Assembly: GCA_965229615.1 (NCBI GenBank)
Contig: OZ245890.1
Location: 992,001-1,056,000 of the forward strand
DNA from: G965229615 sp965229615
GTDB lineage: Bacteria; Pseudomonadota; Alphaproteobacteria; Rickettsiales; Midichloriaceae
Length of the DNA: 64,000 nt
Reading direction: 5' to 3'
The position numbers and the translations under genes were made by a program. The notes beneath the pieces are model-generated. The model was not told where the DNA came from. It did no database searches and worked only from the letters and a program-made list of their open reading frames with translations. Below, one piece after another: positions 53,876 through 62,948 of this stretch; the stretch's first letter is position 1, and each line of letters begins with the position of its first letter.

Positions 53876-56260
53876 ATGCAAATCACATTAAGAGGTTATA
53901 TTAAGCTCTATATCTTATTAGTATTACTGATGCAAACTGCATTATCACAGAGTGATGCATGTGCAACTGCAGCATCAGATCAATATGTTGTTAATAAGGT
54001 TACTATTATTGGGAATGTTAGAATCCCAGATGCATCAGTACTGTATTATTTAAACATGCATCAGGGACGAACATATACTATTGATCAGATCAGTAATATG
54101 ATTAGGCAAGCATATGCTACAGGCTTTTTCAAGAAAATTACTGTTGATTATTTAAAAAAACAAGGTGAGGTCATCATAGATGTTATTGAACAACCAGTTA
54201 TTAAAGATGTAGAACTATATGGCAATAGAAAAATTAATGATAAGGATATTAAAGCTATTATAAGGCTGAATCAGGGATTGACATTTTCTGAGACAAAACT
54301 AAAAAGTGATGTCGAAAATATCTTACAAATGTATCAAAAACGTGGGATGTTTAATGCAATAGTAAATCCAAAGATCATTGATAATAAGAATGATACTATA
54401 ACGATTGCATATGAAATAAAGGAGGGAAGTAAAGCTGTAATAGAAAAGATATCATTTGTTGGTAATGGTGAATTTTCCGGTACAGATCTGAAACAATCAA
54501 TATTGTCAGCTGAGTGGAGACTATATAGATTTTTCTCAAATTCATATATCTATGATCAAGATAGGTTACAAATTGATGCTGAAATCATTAAGGAATACTA
54601 TCAAACAAGAGGGTATCCGAATGCAAGGGTAGTAGATATTATTAGTACAATTGATGCTGCGAAGAAAGCATTTGCAATAACATTTGTGATAGATGCTGGT
54701 GAGAAATATGATTTTGGCAGTGTAACTGTGGAAAACAATATTCGATCTGTGAACAGCAATGAAATAAACAAAGTAGTTGATGCAAAAATACGTGACAAAC
54801 CATTTGATATCAACAAGGTGAGAGAGATGATATCAAAAATTACTGGAATATTAGCAGGAAAGGGTTATGCATTTGTTGATGTGGATTATAAAGTAAAAAC
54901 AAAGGATGGTGTTGCAGATGTGATAATAACAATCAAGGAGAGTAGTAGATTTTTCATCAATAGAATCAATATTTCGAATAATATAAAGACATACGACAAG
55001 GTTATCAGGAGAGAAATGCGAATAAGTGAAGGTGATAGTTATGACTTATATGATGTAGAACGTTCATTGCAACGTATCAAAAACCTAGGTTACTTCAGTG
55101 ATGTAGAGTTATCACAAAAACAGGTGACAAACACTGATAAGGTTAATTTGGATTTTTCTGTGAAAGAAAAAAATACTGCTTCTGGGCTGTTTAACATTGG
55201 CTATAGTACAGTGTCAGGACCATTCTTCGGCTTTAATGCTTCAGAACCAAATCTCTTTGGTACAGGACGCATGATAAGCACAGGTCTACAGGTTGCAAAA
55301 CGTGATAAAGCCTTTGATTTTTCAATCAGCGAACCATATTTCATGGGATTTAATGCAATATCCGGTATTGGTTTGTTTTTTGATAAGAGAACATATAAAC
55401 AATTTGTAGGGAATAAATCAACTCAGGAAAGACTTACGAATGATGAAAAACTTGCCCTTAGCAAATATGCTACAATGTCTTGGGGATTTACAGTGAATAC
55501 AACATACAGCCTAACAGAATATTTACAACACGAAGTACATTATGGAGTGAAATTGGAGCGTCTTAATAAGAAAAACGCTAAAGATATCATGACATCGATT
55601 TCACCATTTTTGCGTCCAGATATGCAGACTCACACCATATCATCTGTTGGGCATGGTTTTGTATATGATAAAACTGACAGCACTATTAAAACAACAAAGG
55701 GATATGTTTTGAAACTGCATCAGGAATTTGCAGGTGTTGGTGGTAACGCAAAATATATGCAAAATGAATTGGTTGCCGCCCACTATACGCCAATTTACAA
55801 GGACAAGGTTGTGCTTAAGATGCTAATACGTGGTGGTACTGCAACTGGTTTAGGTAGGAAGATAAGAATTTCCGATAATTTCTTCTCAAGAGATGATATG
55901 ATACGTGGTTTTGCTTACAATGGCATAGGAGCGCGTGATACCAACACCTTTGATGCGCTAGGTGGCAAAAACTATTTTGCAGGCACAGCAGAACTGAAAT
56001 TCCCAATTGGTTTGCCAAATGAAATTGATATTAGTGGCACAGCGTTCGTTGATACTGCAACACTTTATAAGATTGATGTACCTTATCATTTACGCAATAT
56101 TAAATATCACAACTCGAGTGATATACGTAGTTCTTATGGTGTTGGTATAATATGGGGATCACCACTTGGCTTAATCAGAGTGAGTTATGGTATTCCTATC
56201 GCAAAGAAAAATTTTGATCAAGTTGAGCGTATTAATTTTAGTTTTGGTAGATCATTTTAG
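53876..56260 (+). CDS. bamA: Outer membrane assembly factor BamA
   Basis: BamA inserts beta-barrel proteins into the outer membrane. The 794-residue protein has a signal peptide (YILLVLLMQTALS), five POTRA domains (about 35-425, each ending in a KKITVDY- or SDVEL-like strand), and a C-terminal Omp85 barrel. LLGAGDxx-type loop 6 is seen as FSRDDMIRGFAYNGIG, and the last residue is Phe, as expected for barrel proteins. It follows rseP. Confidence 0.95.
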   Translation: MQITLRGYIKLYILLVLLMQTALSQSDACATAASDQYVVNKVTIIGNVRIPDASVLYYLNMHQGRTYTIDQISNMIRQAYATGFFKKITVDYLKKQGEVIIDVIEQPVIKDVELYGNRKINDKDIKAIIRLNQGLTFSETKLKSDVENILQMYQKRGMFNAIVNPKIIDNKNDTITIAYEIKEGSKAVIEKISFVGNGEFSGTDLKQSILSAEWRLYRFFSNSYIYDQDRLQIDAEIIKEYYQTRGYPNARVVDIISTIDAAKKAFAITFVIDAGEKYDFGSVTVENNIRSVNSNEINKVVDAKIRDKPFDINKVREMISKITGILAGKGYAFVDVDYKVKTKDGVADVIITIKESSRFFINRINISNNIKTYDKVIRREMRISEGDSYDLYDVERSLQRIKNLGYFSDVELSQKQVTNTDKVNLDFSVKEKNTASGLFNIGYSTVSGPFFGFNASEPNLFGTGRMISTGLQVAKRDKAFDFSISEPYFMGFNAISGIGLFFDKRTYKQFVGNKSTQERLTNDEKLALSKYATMSWGFTVNTTYSLTEYLQHEVHYGVKLERLNKKNAKDIMTSISPFLRPDMQTHTISSVGHGFVYDKTDSTIKTTKGYVLKLHQEFAGVGGNAKYMQNELVAAHYTPIYKDKVVLKMLIRGGTATGLGRKIRISDNFFSRDDMIRGFAYNGIGARDTNTFDALGGKNYFAGTAELKFPIGLPNEIDISGTAFVDTATLYKIDVPYHLRNIKYHNSSDIRSSYGVGIIWGSPLGLIRVSYGIPIAKKNFDQVERINFSFGRSF

Positions 56261-56349
56261 GATGTGAAAATAAGGTTAACGAAATTAAGGATTTTATCGG
56301 AAATTATACTGTACATGTTGTGACAGGCATGGTATGATCAGCCTGAGAT

Positions 56350-56424
56350 GCCGAATTAGCTCAGTGGCAGAGCAACCGCCTTGTAAGCGGTAGGTCATCT
56401 GTTCAAATCAGATATTCGGCACCA
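56350..56424 (+). tRNA. tRNA-Thr (UGU)
   Basis: The sequence has acceptor GCCGAAT/ATTCGGC, anticodon arm CCGC-CTTGTAA-GCGG with anticodon TGT, T-loop TTCAAATC, discriminator A and encoded CCA. It stands alone between bamA and ftsK. Confidence 0.95.
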
Positions 56425-56463
56425 TTCCGCATGGAATGTATCTGTTTTGCATTTCTATATCTC

Positions 56464-58797
56464 TCATCCATTTTTTATTGGAGTTTGTGCCGCTTCAAAA
56501 TTCGGTATGTCATACGCATAATTTGGAGGAGCTTGCGTCTTGAGATGTTTCACAACCTTTTCTATTTCAGTGTCTTGTACATATACACCGTGTAAACGTT
56601 CTATTCTACCACCAGCTCTCATATGGAGCATATCACCTGCACCGAGCAATTGCTCAGCTCCTACTTCTCCTAATATTACTCTGCTATCAAATTTTGATGC
56701 AACCTGAAATGCGATTCTAGTTGGGAAATTAGCCTTGATCACACCAGTGATCACATCAACAGATGGTCTCTGTGTTGCCATGATCAAATGTATGCCAGCT
56801 GCTCTGGCCATCTGTGCAAGCCTCTGCACTGATGTCTCAATATCCTTACCTGCAACAACCATTAGGTCAGCCATTTCATCAACAATAACTACTATATATG
56901 GTAATATCTCAGATTTTATTATAATGGACTCAAAAATTGGTTTACCTGTGCTTTTATCGAACCCAACTTGTATCTGTTTTTCTATATTGGCACTTCTGCT
57001 CTGTGCTTCTCTGATGAATTTATTATAGCTACTAATATTCCTAACATTTAATACTGACATTGCTCTGTAACGTGATTCCATTTCACTTACAACCCATTTG
57101 AGTGCTGATACAGCCTTTTCTGGCGTTGTTATCACAGGTGCTAACAAATGTGGTATGCCATCATATACTGATAATTCAAGCATTTTAGGATCTATCATAA
57201 CAAGCTTACATTCGTCAGGAATATGTTTATATAGCAATGACATTATCATTGCATGTATTGCAATTGATTTACCAGCACCTGTTGTACCAGCAACAAGTAG
57301 ATGTGGCATTTTTGATAGATCTACTACTACTACTTCACCAGATATGTTTTTACCAAGTGCTAGTGGCAATTGATAATCGTTTTGAGTATATGTATCGCTT
57401 GATATCAGCTCACGCAAATATATTGTTTGACGTGTTTCATTTGGTAATTCTATACCTATTGCATTCTTACCTGGGATGACTGCTATACGTGCAGATACTG
57501 CACTCATTGAACGAGCTATATCATCAGCTAAGCCAATAACTCTAGCAGATTTTGTACCAGAAACTGGTTCTAATTCATATAATGTAATTACTGGGCCACA
57601 GCTGATATCTGATATCATTCCTCTTATACCAAAATCATTTAATACTCCTAGCAGTGTCTGTTTGCTGACTTCAAGTTCATCATTATCAAGTGTGTTATAT
57701 ACTGATGATATATCATGATGTAGCATATCAGCATCTGGCATGACAAATGGTTGTGAAGACAAGCTTTTTTTTTCGACCGGTTCAGAGAGTATAAATGGAT
57801 CATTGGCAAGTGCATTATTGGTGATGCTTAACTGTGATATATCAAATGTATTTGTATTGTTGGGTGACTGTTGTAAATTCAGATCGAAGGTTGCGTTTTG
57901 TGCGTTATTATAATGATCTGCATCCATATACTTCTTATCCTTTGTACTTGTTGCTAGCGTTGTTTCATCGGTTGTGAAATATTGAGATGATGCTATAGAA
58001 TGGCGACCTAAGTTATCAGTTTGTACATCAAAACTTTTCTTAGCATCAGTTACAAATGGTATATTACTATGAGTGGTTGTGTTTTGAACATCTCCCTGCT
58101 TGAAAAATATTTCGGAACCCCTTATAACATCTTGTTCTCTATGTGTATTGCTACTACACTGTGGCGTGGTATTGTTTATTACTACATTTGATTTGAATAA
58201 TCTGTTCAATAAATTTGAGAAGGAAAGCATATATGTTTTTTTATGCTTCAATACATGTTTGTGTAAACTCCACTGTTTATAATATGTACTAAAAGTCTCG
58301 AAAACTCCAAGTGCAAATAAAAAGCTAACAGTGCATATAATGATTGCTGTAATCGTAAAAACATATGGTTTATCTGCATATGTGACCTCACTTTTTAAGT
58401 AATACCCAAGATAACCACCCATATGAAAACTATAGTAATCACCATCAGCTATGGTAGCATTATCCAAATGCGCTACTAAAAAACAAAAAATTGGCAGTGT
58501 TAATATCACTATACCTAATCTCAACAACAGTAATCTTATCTTCTTGCTTGTAAGGATCAGCATTGAGTGGAAAATTAAAAATACAATTGGCCATAGGATT
58601 GTATAACCAAAGGCTTGTATTATTGGATCAGCTATGTTTGCCCCATACTTTGATGTGATGTTCTGAGTTTCAGTATCCACAGCATGTAAATATGATGGAT
58701 CTTCTGGATGGTAATCAAATATTGCAATAGCTATAAATAATGACAAAACTATAATTGCCAGTGCACAAATTTTTTCAAAAAACGCTATAGTATTCAC
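56464..58797 (-). CDS. ftsK: DNA translocase FtsK, no gamma domain
   Basis: FtsK anchors at the septum and pumps chromosome ends across. The 777-residue protein has four N-terminal membrane segments (to about residue 165), a polar linker (about 165-375, rich in N, T, D), and the RecA-like motor: LVAGTTGAGKSIAIHAM, IVVIVDEMADLMVVAG, and HLIMATQRPSVDVITG. It ends at about 30 residues past the motor (NYAYDIPNFEA). The winged-helix gamma domain that reads KOPS sequences and activates XerD is missing. Confidence 0.92.
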   Translation of the reverse strand: MNTIAFFEKICALAIIVLSLFIAIAIFDYHPEDPSYLHAVDTETQNITSKYGANIADPIIQAFGYTILWPIVFLIFHSMLILTSKKIRLLLLRLGIVILTLPIFCFLVAHLDNATIADGDYYSFHMGGYLGYYLKSEVTYADKPYVFTITAIIICTVSFLFALGVFETFSTYYKQWSLHKHVLKHKKTYMLSFSNLLNRLFKSNVVINNTTPQCSSNTHREQDVIRGSEIFFKQGDVQNTTTHSNIPFVTDAKKSFDVQTDNLGRHSIASSQYFTTDETTLATSTKDKKYMDADHYNNAQNATFDLNLQQSPNNTNTFDISQLSITNNALANDPFILSEPVEKKSLSSQPFVMPDADMLHHDISSVYNTLDNDELEVSKQTLLGVLNDFGIRGMISDISCGPVITLYELEPVSGTKSARVIGLADDIARSMSAVSARIAVIPGKNAIGIELPNETRQTIYLRELISSDTYTQNDYQLPLALGKNISGEVVVVDLSKMPHLLVAGTTGAGKSIAIHAMIMSLLYKHIPDECKLVMIDPKMLELSVYDGIPHLLAPVITTPEKAVSALKWVVSEMESRYRAMSVLNVRNISSYNKFIREAQSRSANIEKQIQVGFDKSTGKPIFESIIIKSEILPYIVVIVDEMADLMVVAGKDIETSVQRLAQMARAAGIHLIMATQRPSVDVITGVIKANFPTRIAFQVASKFDSRVILGEVGAEQLLGAGDMLHMRAGGRIERLHGVYVQDTEIEKVVKHLKTQAPPNYAYDIPNFEAAQTPIKNG

Positions 58798-58879
58798 TTG
58801 TAAATAATTTTAAGTAAAATATATTTATTGTTAATGTTTGTATTATGAAACATTCACTATATCTGTCATTTGTATCAAT

Positions 58880-59617
58880 ATGCAGAATGAAGTGCAACCT
58901 TTGCATGTTTTAACCTGTAATGCATTGTCAATTGTTTTAAATGATGATAGCGATACAGTTCTATTTAACAAAATAGGGTTTTCAGCAATGCCTGGTGCAA
59001 TGATCAAAATTGTTGGACCCAACGGTAGTGGCAAAACTTCTCTGCTTAGATGCATTGTACGTCTTAATAATACAAATGCTGGTAAAGTTTTATATAACGG
59101 TTGTGATGTTGATAACCATCTGTCTGAGTATAATAGCATAATATGTTACATTTCGGATAAGAATCAATTGAATGATCATTTAACAGTAGAGGAAACGCTG
59201 ACAATATGGTCATTTATTTATGACTCAGAATTGCTGCTTACATCTACGGTGCATGTATTGGGATTAGCAGAATATTTGCAAAATAAAGTTTGGCAATTAT
59301 CAAGAGGATGGAAAAAAAAGCTCGTACTTGCAAGGTTGTTATTACAAAAAACAAGAGTATGGTTATTAGATGAACCATTTGCATATCTTGATAGACAGAG
59401 TGGCATGACACTAAACAGTATGATTGAAACACATGTATCAAATGGAGGCATAGTAATATTATCTGATAATATGGATAATAAAATCAATTTAGAATTAAAA
59501 CAGGTTGCAGATCAGAAAGATATGGACTATATATTTAGCAATATGTTGGATGCAAAAAAACATGAAGCAATGCTCCATGTATGTGACTTCAAGAGTGAAA
59601 ACATCAAAGTCCAGTAG
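58880..59617 (+). CDS. ccmA: CcmA-like ABC ATPase
   Basis: CcmA is the ATPase of the CcmABCDE system that frees heme for cytochrome c maturation. The 245-residue product from the ATG at 58880 has Walker A IVGPNGSGKTSLLRCIV, signature QLSRGWKKKLVLARLLL in place of the usual LSxGQ, and Walker B VWLLDEPFAYLD. A C-terminal extension after IVILSDNMDN is unusual. ccmB and other partners are not adjacent. The CcmA assignment rests on overall size and the LARLLL and LLDEPFAYLD blocks. Confidence 0.78.
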   Translation: MQNEVQPLHVLTCNALSIVLNDDSDTVLFNKIGFSAMPGAMIKIVGPNGSGKTSLLRCIVRLNNTNAGKVLYNGCDVDNHLSEYNSIICYISDKNQLNDHLTVEETLTIWSFIYDSELLLTSTVHVLGLAEYLQNKVWQLSRGWKKKLVLARLLLQKTRVWLLDEPFAYLDRQSGMTLNSMIETHVSNGGIVILSDNMDNKINLELKQVADQKDMDYIFSNMLDAKKHEAMLHVCDFKSENIKVQ

Positions 59618-59737
59618 TATTAACATTAGTAGAATAACAACATTTGCCAGCTTTTTTACACCAGCTGATAAGAACGCACCAGTACGCATGGCTGAACATA
59701 TAATTCATTCAACAAGCAATTATCTAATTAGGAGAAC

Positions 59738-60328
59738 ATGAAGACATCAATAACATTTCAAGCAAGTATAAAAGCAGGTGCAGGCACTGGGAATGCTCGT
59801 GCAATACGCAGACAGGGCATGATTCCAGCAATAGTGTACGGTTTGGGCAGTGAATACATGCTATCGTTATCAGCAAAGGATTTTATTAAGGAATATAGTA
59901 AGGGTGGCATTCTATCAAAGCTAGTGACATTGTCAATAGATGGTCAAAAGACACTGCATGCAATAACGCGTGATGTGCAGATACATCCTGTTACGGACAA
60001 ACCATTGCATGTTGATTTTCAACAGATAGATGAGCAGAAACCAATAAAGGTCTCAATTTGTGTGAAGGTTATTAATGAGCAGAAATGCATTGGTATAAAG
60101 AGAGGTGGAGTGTTGAACATAGTGCAACGGCATATTGAATTCTACTGTTTGCCAACAGAGCTGAAACCATACATAGAAATAGATATTGCAGACCTGCGCA
60201 TTGGTCAGTCGATTCATATCAATGATGTTGCTCTACCAAAAAACATGGTACCAATAAATAAAACAAATTTTCCAATTTTATCAATTGCAGGCCGAGCAGA
60301 TGATAGTGAGGAACAAGCCAAGCCATAA
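59738..60328 (+). CDS. rplY: Large ribosomal subunit protein bL25 (CTC form)
   Basis: bL25 binds 5S rRNA. The 196-residue long form has an N-terminal L25 domain (ARAIRRQGMIPAIVYGLG, HAITRDVQIHPVTDKPLHVD) and a C-terminal CTC-type domain (LKPYIEIDIADLRIGQSIHI). AGGAG sits 8 bases before the ATG. It overlaps nothing and is followed after 3 bases by a FlhB-like gene. Confidence 0.94.
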   Translation: MKTSITFQASIKAGAGTGNARAIRRQGMIPAIVYGLGSEYMLSLSAKDFIKEYSKGGILSKLVTLSIDGQKTLHAITRDVQIHPVTDKPLHVDFQQIDEQKPIKVSICVKVINEQKCIGIKRGGVLNIVQRHIEFYCLPTELKPYIEIDIADLRIGQSIHINDVALPKNMVPINKTNFPILSIAGRADDSEEQAKP

Positions 60329-60331
60329 TAC

Positions 60332-60619
60332 ATGGGAGAAAACAAATACTCAAAACATAATGCCATCATAAATCTTGTCGCCTTTGCTCTGAAGTATGAT
60401 GCTACTCTCAACAAAGTACCTGTCATGACAGCAAGTGGCAAGGATAACATTGCTGAACAAATGCTTAAAGTTGCAAGACAAAATGGCGTGCCGATTGAAT
60501 GCAATCCCGAACTTGCATCAATGTTGGCATTGTTAGATATCGGTGACTATATACCAGTTGAAGCATTTGTAGCTGTGGCTGAAATCATGGCTTTTATATA
60601 CAGAAAGGATAAATTTTAG
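60332..60619 (+). CDS. FlhB C-terminal domain-like protein
   Basis: The 95-residue product matches only the cytoplasmic C-terminal domain of FlhB/YscU export-switch proteins: FALKYDATLNKVPVMTASGK, then NIAEQMLKVARQNGVPIECN and YIPVEAFVAVAEIMAFIYRK. The autocleavage site NPTH is replaced by NLVA-type residues before the ALKYD block, so it should not self-cleave. No membrane part is present. Such free FlhB-like domains (FlhX) occur beside flagellar systems; no other flagellar gene is in the window. It starts 3 bases after rplY. Confidence 0.8.
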   Translation: MGENKYSKHNAIINLVAFALKYDATLNKVPVMTASGKDNIAEQMLKVARQNGVPIECNPELASMLALLDIGDYIPVEAFVAVAEIMAFIYRKDKF

Positions 60620-60623
60620 TATT

Positions 60624-60659
60624 CCCCCACCAGTGATGAACCATCAACATGTATGGGGG
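60624..60659 (+). promoter_or_regulatory. Hairpin in the rho leader
   Basis: CCCCCA (60624-60629) pairs with TGGGGG (60654-60659), and the loop holds a second hairpin, TGATG-AAC-CATCA. The pure C/G runs stand out in AT-rich DNA. It lies 5 bases after the FlhB-like gene and 50 before rho, so it could end the upstream transcript or act as a leader element of rho. Confidence 0.5.
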
Positions 60660-60709
60660 GGATAAAATAATTCCTTTTCTTTTACACAAACTTCTAGCAG
60701 AAATCAGAA

Positions 60710-62155
60710 ATGCTTACAGAAACACAAAACAAAAGACGTGCAACTTTATCAGTTGATAAGAAAGGTCGCAGAAACACTATGGATGCAAAATCCAGCAATA
60801 CAGAGCGATGCGTTGTGCAATCACATCATGTAGAGAAGAATCAGCCACCAACAGATATAAAGGTCGATAATCAGTCGACTGTATATTTACACGATATTAA
60901 GCGAAAAACGACTGAAGAATTAATGCTGTTTGCTGAACAACTAAATGTTGAGGATCCAGAAAGCATGTATCGTCAGGATTTGATATTTGCTATCCTGCAA
61001 AAGGTTGCAGAAAGTGGTGGTACAATGATAGGTGAAGGTGTGTTGGAAGTGCTTGCTGATGGCTTTGGCTTCTTAAGATCATTTCAGTCAAACTATATGC
61101 CTGGGCTTGATGATATATATGTCTCACCTAATCAGATACGAAAAAATGCATTGAGAACTGGTGATACAATAATCGGTCCAATTAGAGAGCCGAAAAAGGG
61201 AGAAAGATACTTTGCAATGACAGTAATTGATACAGTTAATGGAATTGAGCAAAGTAAAAATCGTCATAGACCATACTTCGATGATTTAACAGCACTTTTT
61301 CCAAATTCTCCACTTATACTCGAATGCATGGACACTAACAATCAGAACAACAATAGTGCACGTATTATAGATATGTTAGTACCTCTAGGACGCGGACAGA
61401 GGGCACTTATAGTTGCTCCACCTCGCACTGGTAAAACAGTCTTAATGCAAACCATTGCACATTCCATCACAACAAATCATCCGGATATAATTTTGATAGT
61501 TCTTATGATAGGTGAGCGTCCTGAGGAAGTGACTGATATGGTGCGTTCTGTAAAGGGAGAAGTTGTAAGTTCCACATTTGATGAGCCATCACAACGCCAC
61601 GTGCAACTCGCTGAAATGGTGATAGAAAAAGCAAAGAGGCTAGTTGAAGCAAAAAAACATGTAGTAATTTTATTAGATTCAATTACAAGGCTTGCTAGAG
61701 CATATAATGATACTTCGCCATCTTCTGGCAAGGTTTTAAGTGGTGGAGTGGATTCCAATGCTTTACAAAAACCAAAAAGATTTTTTGGTGCAGCAAGAAA
61801 TATTGAGGAGGGTGGATCCCTAACAATAATAGGTACAGCTCTTGTAGAAACAGGATCACGGATGGATGAGGTTATTTTTGAGGAGTTCAAAGGTACAGGC
61901 AATTCAGAGATCGTGTTGGATAGAAAGCTCGCAGAGAGAAGACTATTTCCAGCAATTGATATTGCTAAATCTGGTACAAGAAAAGAGGATTTGTTAGTGA
62001 GCAAAGGGCAGCTTGCAAAAACATGGGTATTACGTCGTATATTGAATGGTATGAACAATGGTGCTGAAGCGATAGAGTTTTTACTTGATAAAATGAAATA
62101 TACTAAAACAAATAGTGACTTCTTCATGCAAATGGATACTAATAGTAAGAAGTAG
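60710..62155 (+). CDS. rho: Transcription termination factor Rho
   Basis: The 481-residue hexameric helicase has a long polar N-terminal extension (about 60 residues before KRKTTEELMLFAEQL). It is followed by the OSB-fold RNA-binding domain (VLADGFGFLRSFQSNYMPG, DDIYVSPNQIR) and the ATPase: LIVAPPRTGKTVLMQ, IVLMIGERPEEVTDMV, VILLDSITRLARAYND and GGSLTIIGTALVETGSRMD. All catalytic motifs are present. E. coli Rho has 419 residues; the difference is the extension. Confidence 0.96.
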   Translation: MLTETQNKRRATLSVDKKGRRNTMDAKSSNTERCVVQSHHVEKNQPPTDIKVDNQSTVYLHDIKRKTTEELMLFAEQLNVEDPESMYRQDLIFAILQKVAESGGTMIGEGVLEVLADGFGFLRSFQSNYMPGLDDIYVSPNQIRKNALRTGDTIIGPIREPKKGERYFAMTVIDTVNGIEQSKNRHRPYFDDLTALFPNSPLILECMDTNNQNNNSARIIDMLVPLGRGQRALIVAPPRTGKTVLMQTIAHSITTNHPDIILIVLMIGERPEEVTDMVRSVKGEVVSSTFDEPSQRHVQLAEMVIEKAKRLVEAKKHVVILLDSITRLARAYNDTSPSSGKVLSGGVDSNALQKPKRFFGAARNIEEGGSLTIIGTALVETGSRMDEVIFEEFKGTGNSEIVLDRKLAERRLFPAIDIAKSGTRKEDLLVSKGQLAKTWVLRRILNGMNNGAEAIEFLLDKMKYTKTNSDFFMQMDTNSKK

Positions 62156-62226
62156 TTGTATAGTGCTATTGTTGAATTTATATGTGATAAGTTATTTTTA
62201 TAATATAAGACATTGTTGGATGAACT

Positions 62227-62940
62227 ATGAAAAGTAACAATGTATTTCATGTAGTTGTATTTTGTTTTGTTGCTCTCATATGCAATAGTACGCATGCACA
62301 ACATAGTGAATTTGCTGGTAACACAAAACTTGTAGATTTCAAAACACAAAATGTGGTGTCAATTCATGGTAATGCGTATTTGAAAAATGTAGAGGCAGCT
62401 GGTCTAACAATGCATGGTACGCTTGAGTTTGCCGATCTCAAAATAGGATTGCATGTTGACAATGGTTTTTTCAATGTTATAGGGCCGGTTAACAACAGTA
62501 TTGGTTTGGAATGCAACTGTAAGGTGAAGATTGTTGGGCCTGTTGAAATGTCAAAAGTCTATGCAAAAGCAATTGATATTGTTGGTCAAACTGAGCTAGC
62601 AAATGTGCATGTTGAAAAAATTAAAATTGTTGGTTCAACTGATATACTGGATTCCAATGTGCAAAATGTTGATGTAATAGGTGACTTGAATATCATAAAA
62701 TCAAGTATTGGTGAGATCAATGCAAATGCTACAAGAATGCGAGTTAGAAGCACAGTTGTGCAAGATATTTTTGTTGCGTCTAATAATGATGATAAAAAAC
62801 AGGTTGTGATTTTAAATGGCAGCACAATCGTGAAAAATAACATAGTTTTTGAAAAAGTGGGAGGTATAGTACAAGCTGATGATGCGGCTGTCATCAATGG
62901 TAAAGTTGTTGGTGGTGCAATCATAAGAAATAAAAAATAA
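62227..62940 (+). CDS. Exported protein with exact 16-residue repeats
   Basis: The 237-residue product has a signal peptide (VVFCFVALICNSTHA). Residues 102-165 are four contiguous repeats of exactly 16 residues, each opening with IVG or VIG: IVGPVEMSKVYAKAID, IVGQTELANVHVEKIK, IVGSTDILDSNVQNVD, VIGDLNIIKSSIGEIN. Weaker repeats extend on both sides (SIHGNAYLKNV, MHGTLEFADL). This alternation fits a right-handed beta-solenoid, as in bactofilins or adhesin passengers, but exported. No family is recognised. gap starts 8 bases after its stop. Confidence 0.7.
   Translation: MKSNNVFHVVVFCFVALICNSTHAQHSEFAGNTKLVDFKTQNVVSIHGNAYLKNVEAAGLTMHGTLEFADLKIGLHVDNGFFNVIGPVNNSIGLECNCKVKIVGPVEMSKVYAKAIDIVGQTELANVHVEKIKIVGSTDILDSNVQNVDVIGDLNIIKSSIGEINANATRMRVRSTVVQDIFVASNNDDKKQVVILNGSTIVKNNIVFEKVGGIVQADDAAVINGKVVGGAIIRNKK
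62532..62723 (+). repeat. Four protein-level 48-bp repeats
   Basis: Residues 102-165 of the exported protein fall into four in-register units of 16 codons (IVGx-type). The DNA has diverged; the periodicity is at the protein level. Confidence 0.7.
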
Positions 62941-62948
62941 ATGTATTA

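Noticed and set aside
59505..59741. Plus-strand frame overlapping the end of ccmA and the start of rplY.
   Set aside because: It lies mostly inside ccmA in another frame and shows no independent motif.
60624..60659. Considered as a riboswitch.
   Set aside because: The element is too small and matches no riboswitch core; a simple nested hairpin explains it.
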